Assembly: GCA_900544515.1 (NCBI GenBank)
Contig: UQVI01000128.1
Span: forward strand, 1 to 5,183
Source: an uncultured Oscillospiraceae bacterium
Lineage (GTDB): Bacteria > Bacillota > Clostridia > Oscillospirales > Acutalibacteraceae
Direction of reading: 5' to 3'
Length of the DNA: 5,183 bases
How positions within the stretch are numbered: position 1 is the stretch's first letter; every line of letters starts with the position of its first letter. A program made the position numbers and the translations under genes. Positions 1 to 5,183 of the stretch are shown here, in pieces. The notes beneath the pieces were generated by a model that was given only the letters and a program-made list of their open reading frames with translations, was not told the DNA's origin and made no database searches.

Positions 1-48
1 CGAGATTCGCCTTAGTCTCGTGGGCTCGGAGATGTGTATAAGAGACAG
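1..48 (+). other. Illumina Nextera i7 adapter left on the contig end (artefact)
   Basis: This is synthetic library sequence, not genome. Bases 1-6 (CGAGAT) match the end of the P7 flow-cell primer. Bases 7-14 (TCGCCTTA) match the Nextera i7 index N701. Bases 15-29 (GTCTCGTGGGCTCGG) are the Nextera read-2 primer segment, and bases 30-48 (AGATGTGTATAAGAGACAG) are the 19-base Tn5 mosaic end used in tagmentation. The four blocks occur in the exact order and spacing of the commercial oligonucleotide. The mosaic end should not be annotated as a natural Tn5 end, because no transposase or IS50 sequence follows. Genomic sequence begins at about 49, and an untrimmed read at the contig edge is the likely cause. 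Confidence 0.97.
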
Positions 49-50
49 AT

Positions 51-158
51 TCTGATGAAACCGTACCGTGCTTAATATTTTATTCATACTGTCTTGTGAA
101 ATGTGAAACCTGTAACAAATATGAACGGGATTTTATCGTCTATAAGAGGGTGGTATGA
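51..158 (+). CDS. Possible 3' end of an upstream gene, truncated by the contig edge
   Basis: Reading from base 51, the frame stays open for 35 codons to a TGA at 156-158. The same frame has a stop inside the adapter (39-41), so the gene would be cut at the adapter junction near base 49. The peptide starts SDETVPCLIF and ends ERDFIVYKRVV. It has four cysteines, including a CETC pair, but I recognise no family. The best support is positional: the TGA overlaps the tandem ATGATG start of the next gene, the usual arrangement of coupled operon genes. Against it, 35 open codons can arise by chance, and the segment could simply be the leader of the operon. If real, the operon has at least one more gene upstream. 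Confidence 0.42.
   Translation, partial: SDETVPCLIFYSYCLVKCETCNKYERDFIVYKRVV
145..153 (+). promoter_or_regulatory. Ribosome binding site of the panG-like gene
   Basis: AGAGGGTGG is a purine-rich Shine-Dalgarno sequence before a tandem ATGATG (155-160). Measured from AGGG (147-150), the spacing is 4 bases to the first ATG and 7 to the second, so initiation at 158 is at least as plausible as at 155. The choice changes the protein by a single methionine. An in-frame TAA at 143-145 rules out any longer start. Confidence 0.7.
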
Positions 159-1027
159 TGAAGATTGAAAATATGTCAATAGGATTTATCGGCGCGGGCA
201 GAGTTGGTTTTACTCTTGGCCGCTGTTTTTATGGAAAAAATCTGAAGTTATCCGGGTATTTCAGCAATACTTATGAGCATGCCTGTGAGGCGGCAGAATT
301 TACTCATAGTAAATCCTACAGAACAATCAAAGCGCTTGCAGAAGAGAGCAGGATTATATTTATTACTGTTCCTGATTCCTGTATTTATGATGTTTATTTA
401 CAGCTTAAGGAATATGATTTAAGGGATAAAATATTATGTCACTGCAGCGGAGCATTATCCGCAGAGGTTTTTGAAGATATTCAATCAGTCGGTGCATACG
501 GATATTCAGTGCATCCGGCATTTGCAGTCAGTGATAAAAAGCATTCTTATGAGGAGATATCAAAAGCATTTTTTACAATCGAGGGTGATGAAGAAAAAAT
601 GCAGGATATCAAAGAGCTGTTCGATAAAACAGGTAATCCTTATCAGATTATGGGTTCTGAAAATAAATATAAGTATCATTTGTCTCTCGCAATGGCAAGC
701 AATTTGACAGTAGCTCTTTACCACATTGCTTTGAGACTGCTCAGAGAATGTGGTTTTTCTGATTTTTCGGCAAAGGAGGCTTTAAATCCTTTGTTTCTGA
801 ATAATGCAAAAAGCATAGTCAGTAACGGCTGTATCAATGCTCTGACAGGTCCGATTGAAAGAAATGATTTGTCCACAGTCGAAAAGCATTTATCTGTGCT
901 TGATGACGAAGCGGTTTTACAGATATATAAATTGCTTTCAGATGAATTAACAGATATTGCAAAGGATAAATATCCAGACAGAGACTATTCCAAGCTTGAA
1001 AATTTACTCAGAACAGGGGAGTTATAA
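155..1027 (+). CDS. panG: PanG-like 2-dehydropantoate (ketopantoate) 2-reductase, Rossmann/DUF2520 family
   Basis: This protein probably reduces ketopantoate to pantoate with NAD(P)H in the cytosol, the step between PanB and PanC. The 290 residues open with a Rossmann dinucleotide fold (GFIGAGRVG, residues 10-18, then TVPD at 71-74 and CHCSGAL at 95-101). A helical C-terminal domain of DUF2520 type follows, with SVHPAFA at 118-124, a long helix near 173-196 (KYHLSLAMASNL) and LTGPIERND at 230-238. It is not the classical PanE/ApbA family. A DUF2520-type protein named PanG was shown to be the ketopantoate reductase of Francisella tularensis, with a working homologue in Enterococcus faecalis. 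The panBCD genes directly downstream (panB 5 bases away) support the same role here. The function is inferred from family and context. An alternative is another short-chain 2-oxoacid or imine reductase of this fold. Starts at 155 and 158 are both possible. Confidence 0.85.
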   Translation: MMKIENMSIGFIGAGRVGFTLGRCFYGKNLKLSGYFSNTYEHACEAAEFTHSKSYRTIKALAEESRIIFITVPDSCIYDVYLQLKEYDLRDKILCHCSGALSAEVFEDIQSVGAYGYSVHPAFAVSDKKHSYEEISKAFFTIEGDEEKMQDIKELFDKTGNPYQIMGSENKYKYHLSLAMASNLTVALYHIALRLLRECGFSDFSAKEALNPLFLNNAKSIVSNGCINALTGPIERNDLSTVEKHLSVLDDEAVLQIYKLLSDELTDIAKDKYPDRDYSKLENLLRTGEL

Positions 1028-1032
1028 ATAAT

Positions 1033-1860
1033 ATGAAAAATACAGTTTTAACTTTTGCAAAAGCAAAGGAAGAAAAAACAAAAATTTCTATGCTCACCGC
1101 ATACGATTATTCAACTGCTAAGCTGATGAACGATGCAGGCATTAATTCAATACTTGTGGGGGATTCCTTAGGCAACGTAGTTCTCGGCTACGAAAATACG
1201 GTTTCTGTTACAATGGAGGATATGATTCATCACACCAAAGCTGTTTCAAGGGGTGCTAAAGATGCTCTTGTTATTGCGGATATGCCGTTTATGTCTTATC
1301 AGACATCGGTTTATGATGCAGTTGTCAATGCCGGAAGGCTATTAAAAGAGGGCGGTGCAAATGCCGTTAAGCTTGAGGGGGGAAAAGAGGTATGCCCTCA
1401 GATTAAGGCAATTGTGGACGCAGGAGTTCCTGTGTGTGCACATATAGGGTTGACGCCTCAGTCTGTTAATGCTCTTGGGGGAAACAGGGTTCAGGGTAAA
1501 ACAGAGTTTGCAGCAAAAAAGCTGATGGAGGATGCTATTGCCGTTCAGGAGGCAGGTGCCTTTGCAGTTGTGATTGAGGCTGTGCCTGAAAAGCTTGCAT
1601 CACTGATTACAAGCCGTCTTAATATTGTAACAATCGGAATAGGCGCAGGAAACGGCTGTGACGGACAGGTTCTGGTTTATCAGGATATGCTTGGAATGTT
1701 TTCAGATTTTACGCCTAAATTTGTGAAAAGATATGCGAATATCGGTGAGATGATGACATCTGCATTTAAGCAGTATGATGAGGATGTAAAGAATTCCTCT
1801 TTCCCTTCTGAAGAGCATACATATAAAATAGATGATGAAATTATAGAAAAGCTGTATTAA
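1033..1860 (+). CDS. panB: 3-methyl-2-oxobutanoate hydroxymethyltransferase (ketopantoate hydroxymethyltransferase)
   Basis: PanB transfers a hydroxymethyl group from 5,10-methylenetetrahydrofolate to 2-oxoisovalerate to give ketopantoate, the first committed step to pantothenate. The 275-residue protein is full length (E. coli PanB has 264) and forms a TIM barrel. The metal and substrate ligands of the family are visible: GDSLG with D44, ADMPFMSY with D83, and KLEGG with K113 and E115. AHIGLTPQ (136-143, H137) and the likely catalytic base E182 in VIEAVPE are also present, followed by IGIGAGNGCDGQVLVYQD at 201-218. Translation starts at the ATG 11 bases after AGGGGAG (1015-1021), which lies in the end of the preceding reductase gene. 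No key residue is missing. The C-terminal tail after about residue 252 is acidic and variable, as is usual in the family. Confidence 0.97.
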   Translation: MKNTVLTFAKAKEEKTKISMLTAYDYSTAKLMNDAGINSILVGDSLGNVVLGYENTVSVTMEDMIHHTKAVSRGAKDALVIADMPFMSYQTSVYDAVVNAGRLLKEGGANAVKLEGGKEVCPQIKAIVDAGVPVCAHIGLTPQSVNALGGNRVQGKTEFAAKKLMEDAIAVQEAGAFAVVIEAVPEKLASLITSRLNIVTIGIGAGNGCDGQVLVYQDMLGMFSDFTPKFVKRYANIGEMMTSAFKQYDEDVKNSSFPSEEHTYKIDDEIIEKLY

Positions 1861-1888
1861 ACAGAAATGCGAAAAGAGGCAGACAGTT

Positions 1889-2743
1889 ATGATAAATATT
1901 GTACATACAATAAATGAGGTAAGGCAGCAGGTTAAGGAGTGGAGACAGCAGGGCTTAACAATCGGTTTTGTGCCCACAATGGGCTATCTGCACGAGGGAC
2001 ACCAGAGCCTTATCCAAAAAGCAGTGGAGCAGAACGATAAGGTGGTTGTCAGTGTTTTTGTAAATCCGATGCAGTTTGCACCGACAGAGGATCTGGAAAG
2101 CTATCCGAGAGATTTGCAGGCAGATGCAGTGCTTTGCGAAAAAACAGGTGCCGACCTTATATTCAATCCTGAGCCTGAGGAGATGTATACGAACGGTTTT
2201 TGTTCCTTTGTGGATATGAATGGTCCGACTGCTGAGCTTTGCGGAAAAAGCAGACCAATTCATTTCAGAGGGGTTTGTACTGTTGTGAGCAAGCTGTTTA
2301 ACATTGTTACACCGGACAGAGCTTACTTCGGTCAAAAGGATGCCCAGCAGCTTGCTGTAATCAAGAGAATGGTTATGGATTTGAATATACCGATTGAGAT
2401 TATCGGATGTCCCATTATCCGTGAGGCTGACGGACTTGCCAAAAGCTCAAGAAACACCTATCTCAGCGAGGAAGAAAGACAGGCGGCGCTCATCCTAAGC
2501 AAGACTGTTTTTATGGGTCAGCAGCTTGTTGAAAACGGATTGACTGATGCCAATGAGCTGAAGGAACGGATGAAGAAGAATATTGAAACTGAACCCCTTG
2601 CAAGAATTGATTACGTCGAGGTTGTTGATTTTAATGATATTTCAATCAGGGATACAATTTCTGATAATACACTCATAGCAATGGCTGTTTATATCGGCAA
2701 GACAAGGCTTATAGATAATTTTATAGTGGAACAGGTGAAATAA
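1889..2743 (+). CDS. panC: Pantothenate synthetase (pantoate--beta-alanine ligase)
   Basis: PanC condenses pantoate with beta-alanine in an ATP-dependent reaction through a pantoyl-adenylate intermediate, giving pantothenate, AMP and pyrophosphate. At 284 residues it has the normal family length. It shows the nucleotidyltransferase HxGH signature in MGYLHEGH (31-38), FVNPMQF (57-63), YFGQKDAQQ (146-154) and the KMSKS-equivalent region READGLAKSSRN (178-189). The smaller C-terminal lid domain follows (about 190-284), with DYVEVVD at 241-247. The start is supported by AGAGG at 1875-1879, 9 bases upstream, and by a beta-strand plus helix N-terminus that lines up with E. coli PanC. The 28-base gap after panB is the widest in the operon but contains no hairpin or promoter that I can see. 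Both substrates come from products encoded in the same operon. Confidence 0.97.
   Translation: MINIVHTINEVRQQVKEWRQQGLTIGFVPTMGYLHEGHQSLIQKAVEQNDKVVVSVFVNPMQFAPTEDLESYPRDLQADAVLCEKTGADLIFNPEPEEMYTNGFCSFVDMNGPTAELCGKSRPIHFRGVCTVVSKLFNIVTPDRAYFGQKDAQQLAVIKRMVMDLNIPIEIIGCPIIREADGLAKSSRNTYLSEEERQAALILSKTVFMGQQLVENGLTDANELKERMKKNIETEPLARIDYVEVVDFNDISIRDTISDNTLIAMAVYIGKTRLIDNFIVEQVK
2733..2738 (+). promoter_or_regulatory. Ribosome binding site of panD, embedded in the end of panC
   Basis: AGGTGA lies in the last codons of panC, 8 bases before the panD ATG at 2747. The panC stop (TAA, 2741-2743) falls between this site and the start codon, so ribosomes ending panC sit on the panD initiation region. 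Translational coupling is a reasonable inference. Confidence 0.65.
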
Positions 2744-2746
2744 ACG

Positions 2747-3139
2747 ATGTTGGTAAATATACTTAAAGGTAAAATCCACCGTGCAAAGGTTGTTCAGGCA
2801 GAGCTTGATTATGTGGGCAGTATTACAATTGACGAGGAGCTCTTGGAGGCTGCAGGGATATATGAATATGAGCAGGTGCAGATTGTTGATGTCAATAACG
2901 GCAACCGCTTTGAAACGTATACAATAGCAGGGGAGCGCGGAAGCGGCTTGATTTGCCTTAACGGAGCAGCTGCAAGACAGGTGCAGGTGAATGATAAAAT
3001 TATCATTATGGCTTATGCTGTGATGGATGAGGAGGAAAGGAAATCTAACCCTCCAAAGGTTGTTTTTGTGGATGATCATAATAAAATTGTCAGAACAACA
3101 AATTATGAAAAACACGGTTTATTAAAGGATATGGATTGA
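2747..3139 (+). CDS. panD: Aspartate 1-decarboxylase proenzyme
   Basis: PanD decarboxylates L-aspartate to beta-alanine, the second substrate of PanC. It is made as a proenzyme that cleaves itself to generate an N-terminal pyruvoyl group. The 130-residue protein is normal length. The cleavage site is visible as G24-S25 in LDYVGSITID, which would give a beta chain of 24 residues and an alpha chain starting with the pyruvoyl from S25. Other family residues fall at the same numbers as in E. coli: K9 and H11 in LKGKIHRAK, R54 and Y58 in NRFETYTI, and the NGAAAR motif at 72-77. The active enzyme is a tetramer in the known family. No PanZ/PanM maturation factor is present, and such factors belong to enterobacteria. 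The gene starts 3 bases after panC and ends 1 base before coaBC. Confidence 0.96.
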   Translation: MLVNILKGKIHRAKVVQAELDYVGSITIDEELLEAAGIYEYEQVQIVDVNNGNRFETYTIAGERGSGLICLNGAAARQVQVNDKIIIMAYAVMDEEERKSNPPKVVFVDDHNKIVRTTNYEKHGLLKDMD

Positions 3140-3140
3140 T

Positions 3141-4352
3141 ATGTTAAAGGGAAAGACAGTAGTTTTAGGCGTTACGGGAAGTATTGCCGCATATAAAATG
3201 GCAAATGTTGCAAGTGTACTCGTTAAAGAGGGTGCGGATGTTCATGTGGTTATGACAAAAAATGCAACGAATTTTATCAATCCCATAACCTTTGAAACAC
3301 TTACAAACAACAAATGTCTTGTTGATACATTTGACAGGAATTTTCAGTTTCACGTTGCTCACGTATCTCTTTCACAAAAGGCTGATGTTATGCTGATTGC
3401 TCCTGCATCTGCCAATATAATCGGAAAGCTTGCAAATGGTATAGCAGATGATATGCTCAGCACAATGGCACTTGCTGCAAGCTGTAAAATTATTGTATCA
3501 CCTGCGATGAATACGCATATGTATAAAAATCAGATTGTGCAGGATAATCTGAAAAAGCTGAAGCATTACGGATTTGAAATCATTGAGCCGGCGGTTGGCA
3601 GGCTTGCTTGTGCGTCAGTAGGTGAGGGAAAGTTACCTGCTGAAGATGTACTTCTTGATTATATCAGACAGGAAGTTCAGTTTGAAAAGGATATGCAAGG
3701 ACTGAATGTGCTGGTTACAGCAGGACCTACAGTGGAAAAAATTGACCCTGTACGATATATTACAAATCATTCCAGCGGTAAAATGGGGTATTCTGTTGCA
3801 GAAGTTGCGGCAAAGCGCGGTGCGAATGTAACGCTCATCAGCGGCCCTGTGCATATTGATGCACCGATGTTTGTTGACGTAGTGAATGTTGAATCTGCAA
3901 AAGATATGTACAATGCGGTTATGGATCATCTGAAAAGCAGTGATATTTTGATTAAAGCAGCGGCAGTTGCGGATTACACGGTAGAGAATATCAGTGATGA
4001 AAAGATAAAAAAGCAGGATAACGATTTAAGCCTTACGCTTTCAAGAACAAATGATATCCTGAAAGCAGCAGGGGAAAATAAAGAAAAAAATCAGGTTATC
4101 TGTGGCTTTTCTATGGAGACAAGCAACCTGATTGAAAATTCTGAGAGGAAGCTGAATTCAAAAAAATGTGATATGATTATCGCCAATAATCTGAATGATA
4201 ACGGTGCAGGTTTTGGTGTTGATACCAATAAGGTTTCAATCATAACAAAGGATAATATTCAGAGTCTTGATGTTCTTTCAAAAAAAGAGGTTGCATTTGA
4301 AGTACTGAACAGAGCACTTGAATTATATAAGAGCAGAAACGGAGAAGATTAA
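3141..4352 (+). CDS. coaBC: Bifunctional phosphopantothenoylcysteine decarboxylase / phosphopantothenate--cysteine ligase
   Basis: This two-domain enzyme joins 4'-phosphopantothenate to cysteine using CTP (CoaB), then decarboxylates the product to 4'-phosphopantetheine with FMN (CoaC). At 403 residues it is close to E. coli Dfp (406). The CoaC flavoprotein domain (about 1-180) shows GVTGSIAAYK (10-19), the catalytic His region HVAHVSL (H74), PASANIIGKLANGIADD (88-104), PAMNTHMY (121-128) and the flap cysteine C157 in RLACASVGEGK. The CoaB domain (about 187-403) shows TAGPTVEKIDPVRYITNHSS (193-212) with N209, KAAAVADY (272-279) and EKIKKQ (287-292), which holds the conserved lysine. The flap reads C-A-S where C-G-D is common, a mild deviation that does not suggest loss of function. 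AAAGGA at 3124-3129 is the likely ribosome binding site, 11 bases before the ATG. Confidence 0.96.
   Translation: MLKGKTVVLGVTGSIAAYKMANVASVLVKEGADVHVVMTKNATNFINPITFETLTNNKCLVDTFDRNFQFHVAHVSLSQKADVMLIAPASANIIGKLANGIADDMLSTMALAASCKIIVSPAMNTHMYKNQIVQDNLKKLKHYGFEIIEPAVGRLACASVGEGKLPAEDVLLDYIRQEVQFEKDMQGLNVLVTAGPTVEKIDPVRYITNHSSGKMGYSVAEVAAKRGANVTLISGPVHIDAPMFVDVVNVESAKDMYNAVMDHLKSSDILIKAAAVADYTVENISDEKIKKQDNDLSLTLSRTNDILKAAGENKEKNQVICGFSMETSNLIENSERKLNSKKCDMIIANNLNDNGAGFGVDTNKVSIITKDNIQSLDVLSKKEVAFEVLNRALELYKSRNGED
4341..4347 (+). promoter_or_regulatory. Ribosome binding site of coaX, inside the end of coaBC
   Basis: GGAGAAG precedes the coaX ATG at 4353. GGAG (4341-4344) is 8 bases from the start codon, which is good spacing. 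The coaBC stop codon abuts the coaX start directly as TAAATG (4350-4355), with no intergenic base, so coupled translation is likely. Confidence 0.7.
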
Positions 4353-5111
4353 ATGCTGCTTGGAATTGATGTTGGCAATACCAATATTGTTGCTGCTTTG
4401 ATAGATAACGGAGAGGTAATAGCGCAATGCCGTTATGCTACCGCTAAAAATGAAAAGGCACCGTATCATAAACAACAGCTTGATTATCTTACCTCAAATC
4501 AGGTTGTCAGCGGAGTAATTATATCTTCAGTTGTACCTGAGGTGAACGATGATTTAAAAGAGGCTTGTTCTGAGCTTGCGGAAGCATCACCGATTTTTGT
4601 CAGTGCAGGACTGAATACAGGACTTGATATCAGATATGATCATCCCAACAAGCTGGGTGCAGACCTTATAGCTGTTGCAGTGGGAGCGGTAAAAGGTTAC
4701 GGAGCTCCTGTTATTGTGATGGATATCGGCACAGCGACAACTTTTTCCGTTATCAATGAAAACAGAGAATATCTTGGCGGTATGATTGCTCCTGGTCCCT
4801 TTACTTCAATGATGGCATTGGCATCTGCGGCATCACAGCTGCCTGAAATTGAGCCTGATTTCACCGACAGCGTGATTGGTACGAATACGATTGACTGTAT
4901 GAAAATAGGCATACTTACCGCACATTCTGTAATGCTGGACGGAATGATTGATAAGATGAAAGAGCATCTTAAACTTTCTGATATCAGGCTTGTTGCTACA
5001 GGTGGCTTTTCTGAAAAGATAACAAGGATGTGCAATCATAAAATCGTCTGTGATAAGGATCTGATTTTTGCAGGTTTATATGATATCTATAAGCGTAATT
5101 TGAATAGGTAA
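4353..5111 (+). CDS. coaX: Type III pantothenate kinase
   Basis: CoaX phosphorylates pantothenate to 4'-phosphopantothenate with ATP, the first CoA-specific step. It belongs to the ASKHA fold. Known type III enzymes need a monovalent cation and are not inhibited by CoA, unlike type I CoaA. The 252 residues are normal length. Visible motifs are the first phosphate loop LLGIDVGNTN (2-11), IISSVVPEV (56-64), the pantothenate-site region RYDHPNKLGAD (94-104) with Y95 and the catalytic aspartate D104, and the second phosphate loop MDIGTATTF (123-131). GGMIAPG (142-148) and the adenosine-site region VATGGFSEKI (214-223) follow. Family members usually have Arg after the catalytic Asp (GADR), but here it is Leu (L105). 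Related clostridial proteins with GADL may exist, so I treat this as a subgroup trait. Two stop codons stand in tandem (TAATAA, 5109-5114). Confidence 0.94.
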   Translation: MLLGIDVGNTNIVAALIDNGEVIAQCRYATAKNEKAPYHKQQLDYLTSNQVVSGVIISSVVPEVNDDLKEACSELAEASPIFVSAGLNTGLDIRYDHPNKLGADLIAVAVGAVKGYGAPVIVMDIGTATTFSVINENREYLGGMIAPGPFTSMMALASAASQLPEIEPDFTDSVIGTNTIDCMKIGILTAHSVMLDGMIDKMKEHLKLSDIRLVATGGFSEKITRMCNHKIVCDKDLIFAGLYDIYKRNLNR

Positions 5112-5183
5112 TAAGAAAACGGTTGAGGATAAAGCTGAGGTGCGATAACGAAGTGTTGCTTAAAATCATTATCTTTTCAGCTA
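5112..5183. other. Downstream intergenic stretch with an imperfect inverted repeat; no gene or clear terminator
   Basis: After the second stop codon I see no coding frame with a start and ribosome site, no tRNA, and no GC-rich hairpin followed by a T run. The operon terminator must therefore lie beyond the window, or transcription continues. Two nested inverted repeats are visible: AGCTGA (5133-5138) with TCAGCT (5177-5182), and GATAACGA (5144-5151) with TCATTATC (5166-5173, one mismatch). The folding is weak. The stretch GAGGTGCG with AGTG seven bases later (5137-5155) loosely resembles the 5' core of a lysine riboswitch, but the window ends before this can be judged. Confidence 0.5.

Noticed and set aside
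30..48. Tn5/IS50 mosaic end as a natural mobile element boundary
   Set aside because: It is flanked by the Nextera primer and index sequence in exact order, and no transposase or second end is present, so it is library adapter.
94..122. Candidate promoter TTGTGA (94-99) with AAATAT (117-122) at 17-base spacing
   Set aside because: The -10 box matches the consensus at only three of six positions, and the region may be coding for an upstream gene.
141..146. TATAAG as a -10 box
   Set aside because: It overlaps the ribosome binding site of the panG-like gene and has no -35 box at 17-18 bases upstream, so a transcript from it could not carry the site.
771..793. Perfect 7-base inverted repeat CAAAGGA/TCCTTTG with a 9-base loop, containing the Shine-Dalgarno-like AAAGGAGG
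   Set aside because: It lies inside the panG-like coding sequence in a well-formed C-terminal domain. It has no T run and no start codon at the right distance, so it is probably chance.
2642..3115. 157-codon open frame on the minus strand across panC/panD, and similar antisense frames at 1955-2335 and 4697-5035
   Set aside because: They lie opposite strongly conserved genes, have low-complexity Cys/His/Ile-rich translations, and show no family motif.
5133..5182. Inverted repeat AGCTGA/TCAGCT as a rho-independent terminator
   Set aside because: The arms are only 6 bases and 38 bases apart, the stem is not GC-rich, and the T run lies before the second arm rather than after it.

Overview
The window carries one tightly packed six-gene operon on the + strand that encodes most of pantothenate (vitamin B5) and coenzyme A synthesis. 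The order is panG-like ketopantoate reductase (155-1027), panB (1033-1860), panC (1889-2743), panD (2747-3139), coaBC (3141-4352) and coaX (4353-5111). The gaps are 5, 28, 3, 1 and 0 bases, and ribosome binding sites lie in the tails of the preceding genes, so the genes are almost certainly co-transcribed and partly translationally coupled.

The products form a continuous route. PanB makes ketopantoate from 2-oxoisovalerate. The PanG-like protein reduces it to pantoate. PanD makes beta-alanine from aspartate, and PanC joins the two into pantothenate. CoaX, a type III pantothenate kinase, phosphorylates pantothenate. CoaBC adds cysteine and decarboxylates the product to 4'-phosphopantetheine. 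Only the last two CoA steps (coaD, coaE) are absent. The reductase is not the classical PanE family but the Rossmann/DUF2520 type.

The organism is probably a low-GC Gram-positive of class Clostridia, perhaps a gut Lachnospiraceae or Oscillospiraceae relative. The basis is AT-rich coding DNA, purine-rich Shine-Dalgarno sites before every gene, the DUF2520 reductase beside panBCD, and a type III rather than type I pantothenate kinase. No ribosomal RNA or lineage-specific marker is present, so this placement is an inference.

The edges need care. Bases 1-48 are not genomic: they are an Illumina Nextera i7 adapter, including an index and the 19-base transposon mosaic end, left on the contig end. 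True sequence starts at about 49. From there a reading frame stays open to a TGA at 156-158 that overlaps the panG start, which suggests the tail of a cut-off upstream gene. The 72 bases after coaX hold no clear terminator or gene. They contain a weak inverted repeat and a faint resemblance to the 5' edge of a lysine riboswitch. I see no mobile element, CRISPR array, tRNA or rRNA. The window looks like ordinary core metabolism; no undescribed system is evident.
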